Assembly (NCBI GenBank): GCA_963931655.1
Contig: OZ007036.1
Span: 744,001 to 808,000 of the forward strand
DNA length: 64,000 bases
Source: Butyricicoccus_B sp017886875
GTDB taxonomy: Bacteria; Bacillota; Clostridia; Oscillospirales; Butyricicoccaceae
Direction: 5' to 3'
In this document: positions 49,965-58,357 of the stretch, in pieces
Position numbering within the stretch: the stretch's first letter is position 1
Layout of the letters: every line of letters starts with the position of its first letter
Notes under the pieces: generated by a model
Database searches by the model: none
The model's input: the letters and a program-made list of their open reading frames with translations, nothing else
Told to the model about the DNA's origin: nothing
Position numbers and translations under genes: made by a program

Positions 49965-51656
49965 TTAGCTTTTAAGTTTAAATTTATTTGTTAAATTTTT
50001 GAGCATATTTGCTTGACCTGAAAGTTCTTCACTAGCAGCTGCACTTTCTTCTGCTGTTGCTGAGTTTGTTTGAACTACGGCTGAAATCTGGTCAACACCT
50101 ATACTGGTTTGACCTATAGCTTCATTTTGTGATGCAGAGTTTTCTGAAACTTTCTTTGCTTGCTCTGATAGCGTTGTAATAATATCTGATACGTTTTTCA
50201 GTGATAAAGCTGTTTCATCTGCGATTACTTTACCATTTTTTACGCTTTGTAATGATTTTAGTATAAGTGAAGCGGTATTTTTAGAAGCCTCTGCTGTATT
50301 AGCAGCTAATCTACGCACTTCATCAGCAACCACAGCAAAGCCTTTTCCAGCAGTACCTGCTCTAGCCGCTTCTACTGCTGCATTAAGTGCAAGAATATTT
50401 GTTTGGAATGCAATATCTTCTATACTCTTAATAATTTTTTCAATTTCTTGTGAGCTAACTGCAATTTCGTCCATAGCAGTAAGCATTTCATTCATTTTTC
50501 TACTGCTCTGTGAAACCTCTGAAACAGTTTCACCAACGCTATTTTCAACCTGCTCAATTAAATTAGCATTTTCATTAACATTATGAGAAATGTCTGTTAA
50601 TGTAGCAGCCAATTCTTGTATACCAGAAGCCTGTTCTGTAGAACCTTGGCTGAGTGATTGAGCACCATTTGCAACTTGGTCTGCACCAATAGCAACTTGG
50701 TCTGCCGCTATTCTAATCTGATGAATAATATCACTTAAAGCACCAAACAAGCTATATAGTGAATCTCTAAGCAAAGAATATTCGCCTTCATATTGGCTAT
50801 CATCTTGGCTTTTAGCATTAAAATCGCCATTTGATACACAAGCTAAAATAGCTTGTAAATCTTTAATTATAAAAGTAATTCGCCCTATTGTATTTGTTAA
50901 CTTTATACTTAGCTGACCAAATTCATCTTTTGAATTATAAGAAACTTTTGCGTTATTAAAGTCTCCTCTTTCAAGAGCTTCAGCACCACTAACCAATTTT
51001 CTCATAGGCACTAATATATAATGAAGCATAAGTTTTGTTAATATAATTACTGCTGCAAAAGATAGCATTAAAATTAACAAAATAATAATTTTAGAAATTA
51101 TACTTACACTTTGTACAATTTCTTCTCGTTCGTCAGCAACTTCATTTATTTTATTATTTAAATCAATTATCATATCAGCTGCTTCATCAAATGCCACAGC
51201 ATATTTATTTATATATATATAATATGCTTGGTCATATGCTTGTTGATTGCCAAACTGTGCTGACAAACTCATTATTTGGTCATTACATATTTTTACACTT
51301 TGAAGTTTTGCGTCTATCTGCTTGACTTCAGTTTCATATATCGGCATTATTTCCGCTATACTTTCTAAAGAAGCATACAAAGCATCTCTATCCTCTGTCA
51401 TACTTTCCTTAACTCTTTGATAATCCTCTGAAGTTTGTGCCATAATCGCATTTAACATATATCTTTTTACAGATATCATATTTCTTCTTACTATACCTAT
51501 TTGCTCAACAGTAGGCACTACCTGCTCTGCATATTTAACTGCTTGTTTTGTCATTGTATTTATAACTGAAACTGATGAAATACCTAATAACAATACAAAG
51601 CAAAAAATTATTCCATAAGAACAAAACAATTTAGCTTTTAAAGATTTATTTTTCAT
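49965..51656 (-). CDS. Methyl-accepting chemotaxis protein with 4-helix-bundle sensor
   Basis: The 563-residue protein has a membrane helix at about 10-30, a helical outer sensor (about 35-185, 4HB_MCP type, with IGIVRRNMISVKRYMLNAIM), a second helix at about 190-212, a HAMP region and an MCP signalling hairpin with IEDIAFQTNILALNAAVEAARAG and GFAVVADEVRRLAANTAEAS. It is 23 bases downstream of another receptor gene, forming a two-receptor operon. The ligand is unknown; no other chemotaxis or flagellar gene is in the window. Confidence 0.9.
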   Translation of the reverse strand: MKNKSLKAKLFCSYGIIFCFVLLLGISSVSVINTMTKQAVKYAEQVVPTVEQIGIVRRNMISVKRYMLNAIMAQTSEDYQRVKESMTEDRDALYASLESIAEIMPIYETEVKQIDAKLQSVKICNDQIMSLSAQFGNQQAYDQAYYIYINKYAVAFDEAADMIIDLNNKINEVADEREEIVQSVSIISKIIILLILMLSFAAVIILTKLMLHYILVPMRKLVSGAEALERGDFNNAKVSYNSKDEFGQLSIKLTNTIGRITFIIKDLQAILACVSNGDFNAKSQDDSQYEGEYSLLRDSLYSLFGALSDIIHQIRIAADQVAIGADQVANGAQSLSQGSTEQASGIQELAATLTDISHNVNENANLIEQVENSVGETVSEVSQSSRKMNEMLTAMDEIAVSSQEIEKIIKSIEDIAFQTNILALNAAVEAARAGTAGKGFAVVADEVRRLAANTAEASKNTASLILKSLQSVKNGKVIADETALSLKNVSDIITTLSEQAKKVSENSASQNEAIGQTSIGVDQISAVVQTNSATAEESAAASEELSGQANMLKNLTNKFKLKS

Positions 51657-51679
51657 GGTCAGCTACAACCTTTCGTATA

Positions 51680-53722
51680 CTATTTAAGTTTAAATTGTGC
51701 AATCTGTTGATACATTGATGTTGCTTGTGCTGATAGTTCTTCACTAGCAGCTGCACTTTCCTCTGCTGTTGCTGAGTTTGTTTGAACTATATTTGCAATC
51801 TGGTCTATACCACTAGCAATTTCAGAAAGCTTGTTAGCTTGTTCATGATAAGCCTCTGCCACATCATCAATAGTTTCCACTATGCTTCTTGTATCAGTTG
51901 CTACAGAAGTCAAAGATTGTGCTGTTAATTGTGTTAATTTATCTCCATGGCTTACAGCTCTAGCAGAATTTTCTATTAGCTCATTTGTTTTTCTAGCAGC
52001 TTCTGCACTTTTTCCTGCCAAATTTCTAACCTCATCTGCTACAACTGAAAATCCCTTTCCTGCTTTTCCTGCACGTGCTGCCTCTACAGCTGCATTAAGT
52101 GCAAGAATATTTGTTTGGAATGCAATATCATCAATTGTTTTTATTATACCTCTTATGGTTTCAGATTGAACGCTTATGTCTTCCATAGCAACACGCATTT
52201 GTTCCATCTGAGCATTACATTTTTCAACTTCCCCTTTAATGTGTTCAAGGAAATTCTTTGCTTCAACAGCCCTATCAGATTCTTTAGTTGCTTGTGTAGA
52301 TAAATCTTGTACAGTAGCTACTAATTCCTGAACTGATGAAGCTTGTTCTGTTGCACCTTGGGCTAATGCTTGTGCACCATTAGAAATCTGTTCCGAACTA
52401 GTATTAACCATATCTGCTGAATTTGTAATAGAAGTTATTGTTTGGGTTAAAGTATTTCTAATGTCAACCAGTGCTTGTTTAACTTTAGCAAATTCTCCTT
52501 GATACTGGTGCTTTAAAGTAAATACTAAATTGCCTTTACCTATTTGATATAAAACATCTGATATTTCATTTATATATAGTATATACTCTTTTAGTCTATC
52601 GACTATTTTAATTACATTTGTTCCAACGTCACTTACTTCATCTCGACTATTGCACTTAACTTCAACATTAAGCTTACCTTCTGCCAACATACCAACAGCT
52701 ATATTGAGTTGTTTAATTGGTCTTGTAATTGAAAGAGCAATAAATACACATATTGCTGCTAAAACAATACCGCAACTAAAAATTCCAATAATCAATATAC
52801 GAAGTATAGAATTGGTACTTTCAGTAAATTCACATTCAGGCATTACACCTAACATAGTATATCCTAGGTCACCTATATTTGTGACACTGCCATAATATTT
52901 TTCATCATTCAATGTGTATGGAGTTGCACTTGCATTTTCCTTATTTTTAATAATGCTTAACATATTTGAAGAATAGTTTACATCTTCTATATTAGCATTT
53001 ATCATACTATTATTTGGGTGATACATTATTTGATTTTGTAAATCATATAATACTATATATCCATTCTCACCTACAGAAATTTTGCTTAAACTTTGGTTTA
53101 AGCTGCTCATATTCAAATCTATACCGACAATACCTTGAATACTACCGTTTATAAATACCGGACTTGCTATTGTAACCATGATATCATTGGTATTTATAGC
53201 TTTATACATTCCAGTTACTATTGTTTGTTTTTTCTCCATAACGAGTTTATACCAATCTCTTGTGGTTATATCAACTATATCTTTTCCATATATTCCACCA
53301 TCATTTTGTAAGACTTCACCTGTTTTGAAATTGGCTGTCCAAATGAAAGCTATATCGTTTTCATTATTTTCTTGTATTAGTCTTAGTGTTTCTACAAGGC
53401 TGCCAAACAATCTATGTGTAGCAATGCCCCCTTCAGTTTGCTCAACAGTTGTATCCCTAATTATTTGAGTTGAAGCTAAACATTCTGTAATACCAAAATA
53501 TCTTTCAAAGAATGCATCTACATTACTTGCTGCATTACTTGACTGTGCATCTAGCTCTGCACTCATAGAACTGTTTACTGTTTTTGACACTTGCATTCCT
53601 AGGAAAATGCTCATAATAATAAGTACCACAAATAATGGTACCAATATTCCAATTAGTAGCTTAGGAAGAATGCCAAATTTAAATTGTTTTTTTTCTGCTT
53701 TTGTTATCTGTTTTTCCATCAT
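51680..53722 (-). CDS. Methyl-accepting chemotaxis protein with dCache sensor
   Basis: The protein has 680 residues from ATG at 53722, five bases behind GGGGG; longer readings lack a spaced ribosome site. A membrane helix (about 20-42), a large outer dCache_1-type domain (about 45-310, with TTRDWYKLVMEKKQTIVTGMY and IVGIDLNMSSLNQSL), a second helix (about 312-335), HAMP and the signalling tip IDDIAFQTNILALNAAVEAARAG. dCache domains commonly bind amino acids or organic acids. Confidence 0.9.
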   Translation of the reverse strand: MMEKQITKAEKKQFKFGILPKLLIGILVPLFVVLIIMSIFLGMQVSKTVNSSMSAELDAQSSNAASNVDAFFERYFGITECLASTQIIRDTTVEQTEGGIATHRLFGSLVETLRLIQENNENDIAFIWTANFKTGEVLQNDGGIYGKDIVDITTRDWYKLVMEKKQTIVTGMYKAINTNDIMVTIASPVFINGSIQGIVGIDLNMSSLNQSLSKISVGENGYIVLYDLQNQIMYHPNNSMINANIEDVNYSSNMLSIIKNKENASATPYTLNDEKYYGSVTNIGDLGYTMLGVMPECEFTESTNSILRILIIGIFSCGIVLAAICVFIALSITRPIKQLNIAVGMLAEGKLNVEVKCNSRDEVSDVGTNVIKIVDRLKEYILYINEISDVLYQIGKGNLVFTLKHQYQGEFAKVKQALVDIRNTLTQTITSITNSADMVNTSSEQISNGAQALAQGATEQASSVQELVATVQDLSTQATKESDRAVEAKNFLEHIKGEVEKCNAQMEQMRVAMEDISVQSETIRGIIKTIDDIAFQTNILALNAAVEAARAGKAGKGFSVVADEVRNLAGKSAEAARKTNELIENSARAVSHGDKLTQLTAQSLTSVATDTRSIVETIDDVAEAYHEQANKLSEIASGIDQIANIVQTNSATAEESAAASEELSAQATSMYQQIAQFKLK

Positions 53723-54189
53723 ATTTGCCCCCATGGCGTTATAAAATATAAGTTTATATGTTATAAACTTTTGTTTTAAAAAAATCCGTTTTCTCACTCC
53801 TATACAAATTCTGTTATAATAATTTAAATTATATCATTAAAATCATATAAAAGTCTACATTTTTAATGAAAAATTACAAAATATCGCCAAAAAACGCATT
53901 ATATATTTAGTAAAAATACTATATTTTAAATTTAAAAAATTTTATTTTGCTATTTAATTACTGTTAAAATGTTATATTTTTTTATATTTAATTTTGTCTG
54001 CTTAAATCACATTTTAATTATTTTTTAATAAAAATATGTTTAATCCTTTTTAAGGAATATTTGGTTTTATGTTTTTTGCATCTTTTAATATTTTTTATTA
54101 TTTTGATAATTTTATTTTAAACATAAAAATAGTGTAGTAACATCTGCTACTACACTAAATAATTACCATAATATAACATACGATATTTT
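53723..54189. other. AT-rich intergenic region
   Basis: A possible minus-strand -10 box TATAAT (53833-53828) would give the chemoreceptor mRNA a leader of about 95 bases. From 53840 to 54120 the sequence is almost pure A/T with no gene or repeat seen. The hairpin at 54130-54157 terminates the symporter gene. Confidence 0.45.
54130..54157 (-). terminator. Symporter terminator
   Basis: TAGTGTAGTA pairs with TACTACACTA around eight bases; on the minus strand TTTTTATG follows. Confidence 0.75.
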
Positions 54190-55446
54190 TTAATTATATT
54201 CTGCTATTTTCTTTTCATTATATACATCATGGTCGAGTTCACCTAGCTTACTTGCTACAAGCATACCAACCATAACATCAACATCAACATTCATAAGTGT
54301 ACGGAACATACCAGCAAACCAGTCAATACCAATTAAAACAGCAATGCTTTCCATTGGCAAACCTAAAGAAGAAGCAAGGAAAGTATAAACAATAACTGAA
54401 CCACCCGGAACAGAAATTGTACCCATACACATTAAACATGAAAGTAATATAGCCATACCCATTTGATATGTGGTCATATTTATGCCTGTTGATTGTGCCA
54501 TAAAAAATATAGCTACTACATAACATTGAGCTGCACCGCAGCTATTCATAGACATTGTAATTGGCCCTGTAAAATCTGCTACTTTACGACTAACGCCAAA
54601 CTTCTTAACTGCATCTTCCATTTTTGTTGGTAGACATATTGCACCAGAAGTTGTTGTTATAGCCATAATAGACATTTTAGCAAATTTCTTTGGCATTTTA
54701 AAAGGATTTACCTTACATAATACAGCTGTAAGCGGAGTAAATACCAAAAACTGAATTAAATCGCCCACAAGTAAAATACCTAAGAATTTAAGCATAGGAA
54801 TAATAACTGCAAAACCAGTAGAACCTGCTACATCTGCAAGTAAACAGAAAATACCAATAGGTGCAACTGTCATAACCATTTTAATAATATTTGTTACAAC
54901 TGCATTCACACCAGTTATAAAATCAGCAATATTTCTGTTTTGTGTCTGCTTAGTATATTGACCTGTTGCAATACCAAAAAACAGTGCAAACACAATACAT
55001 GGAACCATTGAACCATCTGCCATAGCCTGAATAATATTAGTTGGTACAAAATTTGTAAGTGTTTCTTGAAGTGAAGCAGAAGCTATTGTGGTTTCTGTTA
55101 AAGTTTCTGCACCTGATAAATCAATACCTAATCCCGGTTTTACTAACAGTGATAATGCAACACCTAAAACCGCAGAGAAAATTGTAAAAATTATAATCCA
55201 TTTAAATGTATGTAGACCCATTTTACCTACATCTTTGGAATCTCCACTACCTACCGCACCAGCAACCGATGACATTACAAGCACTACTACTGACATCTGA
55301 ATAAGCCTTAAAAATATATCGCCTATAAATTTAATATTTGATGCCCATTCACCAGCAAATGTACCAAATACTAAACCGCCTATTGTAGCAATTAATATTT
55401 GTGTTGTTAGTGAAATCGAAAATTTTTTCTTTTCCATTTTTTCCAT
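54190..55446 (-). CDS. Dicarboxylate/amino acid:cation symporter (DAACS family)
   Basis: The 418-residue protein has about eight membrane segments plus re-entrant loops: FGTFAGEWASNIKFIGDIFLRLIQMSVVVLVMSSVAGAVG (given as RLIQMSVVVLVMSSVAGA), ITTTSGAICLPTKMEDA (serine-rich hairpin, weakly kept), MNSCGAAQCYVVAIFFMAQ (the NMDGT region is altered) and SVPGGSVIVYTFLASSLGLP. Such carriers take up glutamate, aspartate, C4-dicarboxylates or related acids with sodium or protons. Replacement of NMDGT by NSCGA suggests an unusual substrate. It borders the allantoin-type genes, so uptake of a pathway compound is possible. Confidence 0.82.
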   Translation of the reverse strand: MEKMEKKKFSISLTTQILIATIGGLVFGTFAGEWASNIKFIGDIFLRLIQMSVVVLVMSSVAGAVGSGDSKDVGKMGLHTFKWIIIFTIFSAVLGVALSLLVKPGLGIDLSGAETLTETTIASASLQETLTNFVPTNIIQAMADGSMVPCIVFALFFGIATGQYTKQTQNRNIADFITGVNAVVTNIIKMVMTVAPIGIFCLLADVAGSTGFAVIIPMLKFLGILLVGDLIQFLVFTPLTAVLCKVNPFKMPKKFAKMSIMAITTTSGAICLPTKMEDAVKKFGVSRKVADFTGPITMSMNSCGAAQCYVVAIFFMAQSTGINMTTYQMGMAILLSCLMCMGTISVPGGSVIVYTFLASSLGLPMESIAVLIGIDWFAGMFRTLMNVDVDVMVGMLVASKLGELDHDVYNEKKIAEYN

Positions 55447-55726
55447 TCCTTTTTACTAATATTGTTTCTTTCTTTCACATGATTTAAATACTTCTTTGCA
55501 TGTGATGTTTTATTGTGCTAAAATTGCTAATATAGCACCATCTTTAACTTCAACATTAAACCTCCCTAAGCAAAAAATCTTTTTGCTATTTTATCAAAAA
55601 AAATTTTTTGTTTTTTATCCTTTATGACATACTTTATCATTATATTTGTTATATGTAAAGAAATTTTTTTATAAATATTCTATATTGTAATTATTTTCAT
55701 GTTATATAATAAAGAGGATTTTTTAA
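55447..55726. other. Divergent intergenic region with two inverted repeats in the symporter leader
   Basis: TCACATG with CATGTGA (about 55477-55506) and GTGCTA with TAGCAC (about 55517-55540) could form hairpins in the symporter mRNA leader. No gene seen; the remainder is poly-A/T. Confidence 0.35.
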
Positions 55727-56563
55727 ATGAAAACTCAATATATACTAATATCGTCAAATTATGCCATCAATATTTTAAACTCAAATATGCCTATTAAAAT
55801 TCATTCGGTATATGAAAACACAGTAAATTTAATAATAAATAATAAAATTTTAGCTCTACAAACCCATAATACTGTTGTTTCACCAATAAGCCTTATTACA
55901 AACACAAATTCTTTTGATATAGATTTGAATTCAAAAATATCTATAAAAAATAATTGTATTTTTATTGATGATTTTTGTTTTGATTACTCAAAAGCGGAAA
56001 TTATAGATTTAAAAATGCATAAAAATACATTTGATATTTCATGCGATATGCTAATAAAAGCAATATATAAAGCTGATTTTTCAGGATTTAATGCTATTTT
56101 TTCATCAAATACAAAAAATAACTTTTTAATAATAAATGCAGCAAAAAACAAAATAAATAACTGCACAAATGAGTTATTAAATAAAAATTATGAAAATGCA
56201 GCAAATGAGCTTTCAAGCCTTATTGGTCTTGGAATAGGTTTAACTCCAAGCGGTGATGATTTTCTTTGCGGTGTGCTTGCAGGCTTTATATTTGATAATT
56301 TAGAAAATTACTCATTTGTAAAACTGCTTAAAAATAAAATAAAAGATAATTTAAAAAACACAAATGATATAAGTGGTGCATTTTTAAACTGTGCATTAGA
56401 TAATAATTTTAGCAGTCCTGTTTTAAATTTACCTTATTTCAAATCATCAAATGAAATATACGAAAATTTTAAAAAAATAGGTCATTCATCTGGGATTGAC
56501 ACACTTTGCGGAATTTACTATTGTTTAAACACCATATCTAAAATACTAAAAAAAGACGCTTAA
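55727..56563 (+). CDS. allH: DUF2877/AllH-like protein (oxamate carbamoyltransferase subunit family)
   Basis: The 278-residue protein starts behind AAGAGG. The diagnostic block is LSSLIGLGIGLTPSGDDFLCGVLAGFIF (about 163-190, written here as IGLGIGLTPSGDDFLCG), typical of DUF2877. This family includes AllH/YlbF, shown in E. coli to act with FdrA (AllF) and YlbE (AllG) as oxamate carbamoyltransferase. The N-terminal half is very Asn/Ile/Lys rich and poorly conserved. It is separated from the FdrA-AllG fusion by the convergent pucG-like gene, so subunits come from different transcripts. Confidence 0.75.
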   Translation: MKTQYILISSNYAINILNSNMPIKIHSVYENTVNLIINNKILALQTHNTVVSPISLITNTNSFDIDLNSKISIKNNCIFIDDFCFDYSKAEIIDLKMHKNTFDISCDMLIKAIYKADFSGFNAIFSSNTKNNFLIINAAKNKINNCTNELLNKNYENAANELSSLIGLGIGLTPSGDDFLCGVLAGFIFDNLENYSFVKLLKNKIKDNLKNTNDISGAFLNCALDNNFSSPVLNLPYFKSSNEIYENFKKIGHSSGIDTLCGIYYCLNTISKILKKDA

Positions 56564-56587
56564 ACCCTTTAAAGTTTAAGCGTCTTT
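56551..56587. terminator. Bidirectional terminator between allH-like and pucG-like genes
   Basis: AAAGACGCTTAAAC pairs with GTTTAAGCGTCTTT around CCTTTAAA-type loop. Confidence 0.88.
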
Positions 56588-56604
56588 GCTTACATTTAAA
56601 AAAA

Positions 56605-57837
56605 TTAGCTATTTGCTTTGTAAACATCAAGTGCAGCATTAACAGCTTCACCTGTTGTAACCTTTGCACCATTTCTTTTCATAACTGCTTCAAGTGCACC
56701 TAAAAGAATTAGAATATTTCTCTTTTGACTTGAGTAACCCATATTACCAATTCTTAAAATTTTGCCATCAAGTGGACCAAAAGAGGTTGCAATTTCAATA
56801 CCGAAATCATCAAGCAGCATACCTCTAATAGCCTTACCATCTGTACCTTCTGGGATATTGATAGCGGTTACTACTGGCATTTTATGCTCTAAATCGCCAA
56901 AAATGGTTAGTCCCATAGCCTGAAGACCTGCAACAAGTGCCTTATCATTAAGCTTATGTCTTGCAAAACGTGTTTCAAGTGTTTCATTTACAATACAACG
57001 TAAAGCTTCATGCACAGCATATTGCATACTTGTAGCTTCTGTATGGTGATTTAATCTTCTTGGGCTCCAGTAATCTTCAAGCTGACCTAAGTCAAGATAG
57101 TTGCTTGGAATGTGTGCAAGCTTGCCTTGTATATCAGCATCTGTACGGATACCCTTTTCAACACGCTTTCTAGCCTTAACAATTTGCTCAATTTGCTCAT
57201 TATAAGTAATAAGTGCGGAACCAGATGGTGCAGAAACACACTTTTGAGTACCAGAAATACAAGCAGATAGTTTCCAGTCATCAACCTTAACTTCAGCACC
57301 GCCTAAAGTTGCAACGGCATCAACAATTAAAAGTGCACCATATCTCTCGCAGATTTCGCCAAGCTCCTTTAGTGGCTGCATCATAGAAGTTGAAGTTTCA
57401 CCATGGATACAAGCAACAGCTTTATAATCGCCTTTCTTTAGTTCGTCCTCAATTTCTTGTGGGTCAAATACAGTGCCCCACTCCTTCTCAAGAAGTGTGA
57501 TATTAGCACCACAACGCTCTAAAATCTCAGCAAGCAGATAACCAAAACGACCGAATGCAGGAATAAGCACCTTATCATTTGGACAAATAGCACCAGTTAA
57601 TACTGTTTCAAGACCACCTCTTGAAGTTGTATCAACAACATAAGTCTGCTTATTTTTTGTTTGGAACAAATAACGCTCCATTTCCATAGTCTCGTTCATA
57701 AGAGCAGTAAATTCTGGGTCAAACTGACCAAGAATATGTGCACTCATTGCACGAAGCACTCTAGGGTCAGCCTCAACTGGTCCTGGAGTCATAAGCATTC
57801 TTGGTGATGGATTGATTTCACTAAATTTCATATTCAT
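56605..57837 (-). CDS. pucG: (S)-ureidoglycine-glyoxylate / alanine-glyoxylate aminotransferase (PucG-like)
   Basis: The protein has 410 residues from ATG at 57837, about ten bases after AAGGGA. Fold-type I aminotransferase of the AGXT/PucG group: LMTPGPVEADPRVLRAMSA, DTTSRGGLETVL, CIHGETSTSM, VDAVATLGG and the PLP lysine in SGTQKCVSAPSGSAL. PucG-type enzymes convert ureidoglycine plus glyoxylate into oxalurate and glycine. The neighbouring oxamate carbamoyltransferase genes, which use oxalurate, favour this reading over plain alanine-glyoxylate or serine transamination. Confidence 0.8.
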   Translation of the reverse strand: MNMKFSEINPSPRMLMTPGPVEADPRVLRAMSAHILGQFDPEFTALMNETMEMERYLFQTKNKQTYVVDTTSRGGLETVLTGAICPNDKVLIPAFGRFGYLLAEILERCGANITLLEKEWGTVFDPQEIEDELKKGDYKAVACIHGETSTSMMQPLKELGEICERYGALLIVDAVATLGGAEVKVDDWKLSACISGTQKCVSAPSGSALITYNEQIEQIVKARKRVEKGIRTDADIQGKLAHIPSNYLDLGQLEDYWSPRRLNHHTEATSMQYAVHEALRCIVNETLETRFARHKLNDKALVAGLQAMGLTIFGDLEHKMPVVTAINIPEGTDGKAIRGMLLDDFGIEIATSFGPLDGKILRIGNMGYSSQKRNILILLGALEAVMKRNGAKVTTGEAVNAALDVYKANS

Positions 57838-58357
57838 AATTGATAATTCCCTTCTGTTAAGTACCAATTTAGTTTTAAAATTCACATTATTTATTATAAA
57901 CACATTTTTACACTTGTGCAAGTGCATACAAATTATATTATATACATTATATGCAAAAATGTTTTTTGTTTTATATAACTAAACATATGTGTTTTTTTAA
58001 TGTGGTTTTGTGTTTTTTTGAAAAAATGAGTTTTTAAGCAAAAAAATCATTTTTTTATAGCCTATTTACTCGAAAATACAGCTAAAATAGTATATAATAG
58101 TAAAAGCTTTAGTTTGTGTTAATTAGTTGTTATATGTATAAATTTACAATATAGTTGCTTATAAAGATAAAATTTTTTTGTTTTTTTATCCTTTTTATCA
58201 CATTAAATTCTATTGAAAATTTTTAAATTGCTTGTGATAATAGTAATTACAGTTTGTTTTTAAATATTCATTATTATAATGAATTATGCAATATTGAAAG
58301 TTCTCTTAACACAAACTATAAATTTAGCAATCTTTAAACCATAAAAGGAGAGCAAAT
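57838..58357. other. 520-base divergent regulatory region between pucG-like and fdrA-allG
   Basis: No gene. A dyad CACTTG-TG-CAAGTG lies at 57911-57924, next to AT-rich -10-like sequence for pucG. A perfect 13-bp inverted repeat (58110-58122 TAGTTTGTGTTAA, 58306-58318 its complement) flanks 183 bases upstream of fdrA-allG. The remaining sequence is A/T homopolymer rich. Confidence 0.45.

Noticed and set aside
53723..53797. GTG start at 53797 for the larger chemoreceptor
   Set aside because: The ribosome site AGGAG overlaps the GTG itself; the ATG at 53722 has a properly spaced GGGGG.
55517..55571. Short minus-strand frame (about nine codons) after GGGAGG in the symporter leader
   Set aside because: Spacing to the ATG is too short, composition is low complexity and no attenuator signal follows.
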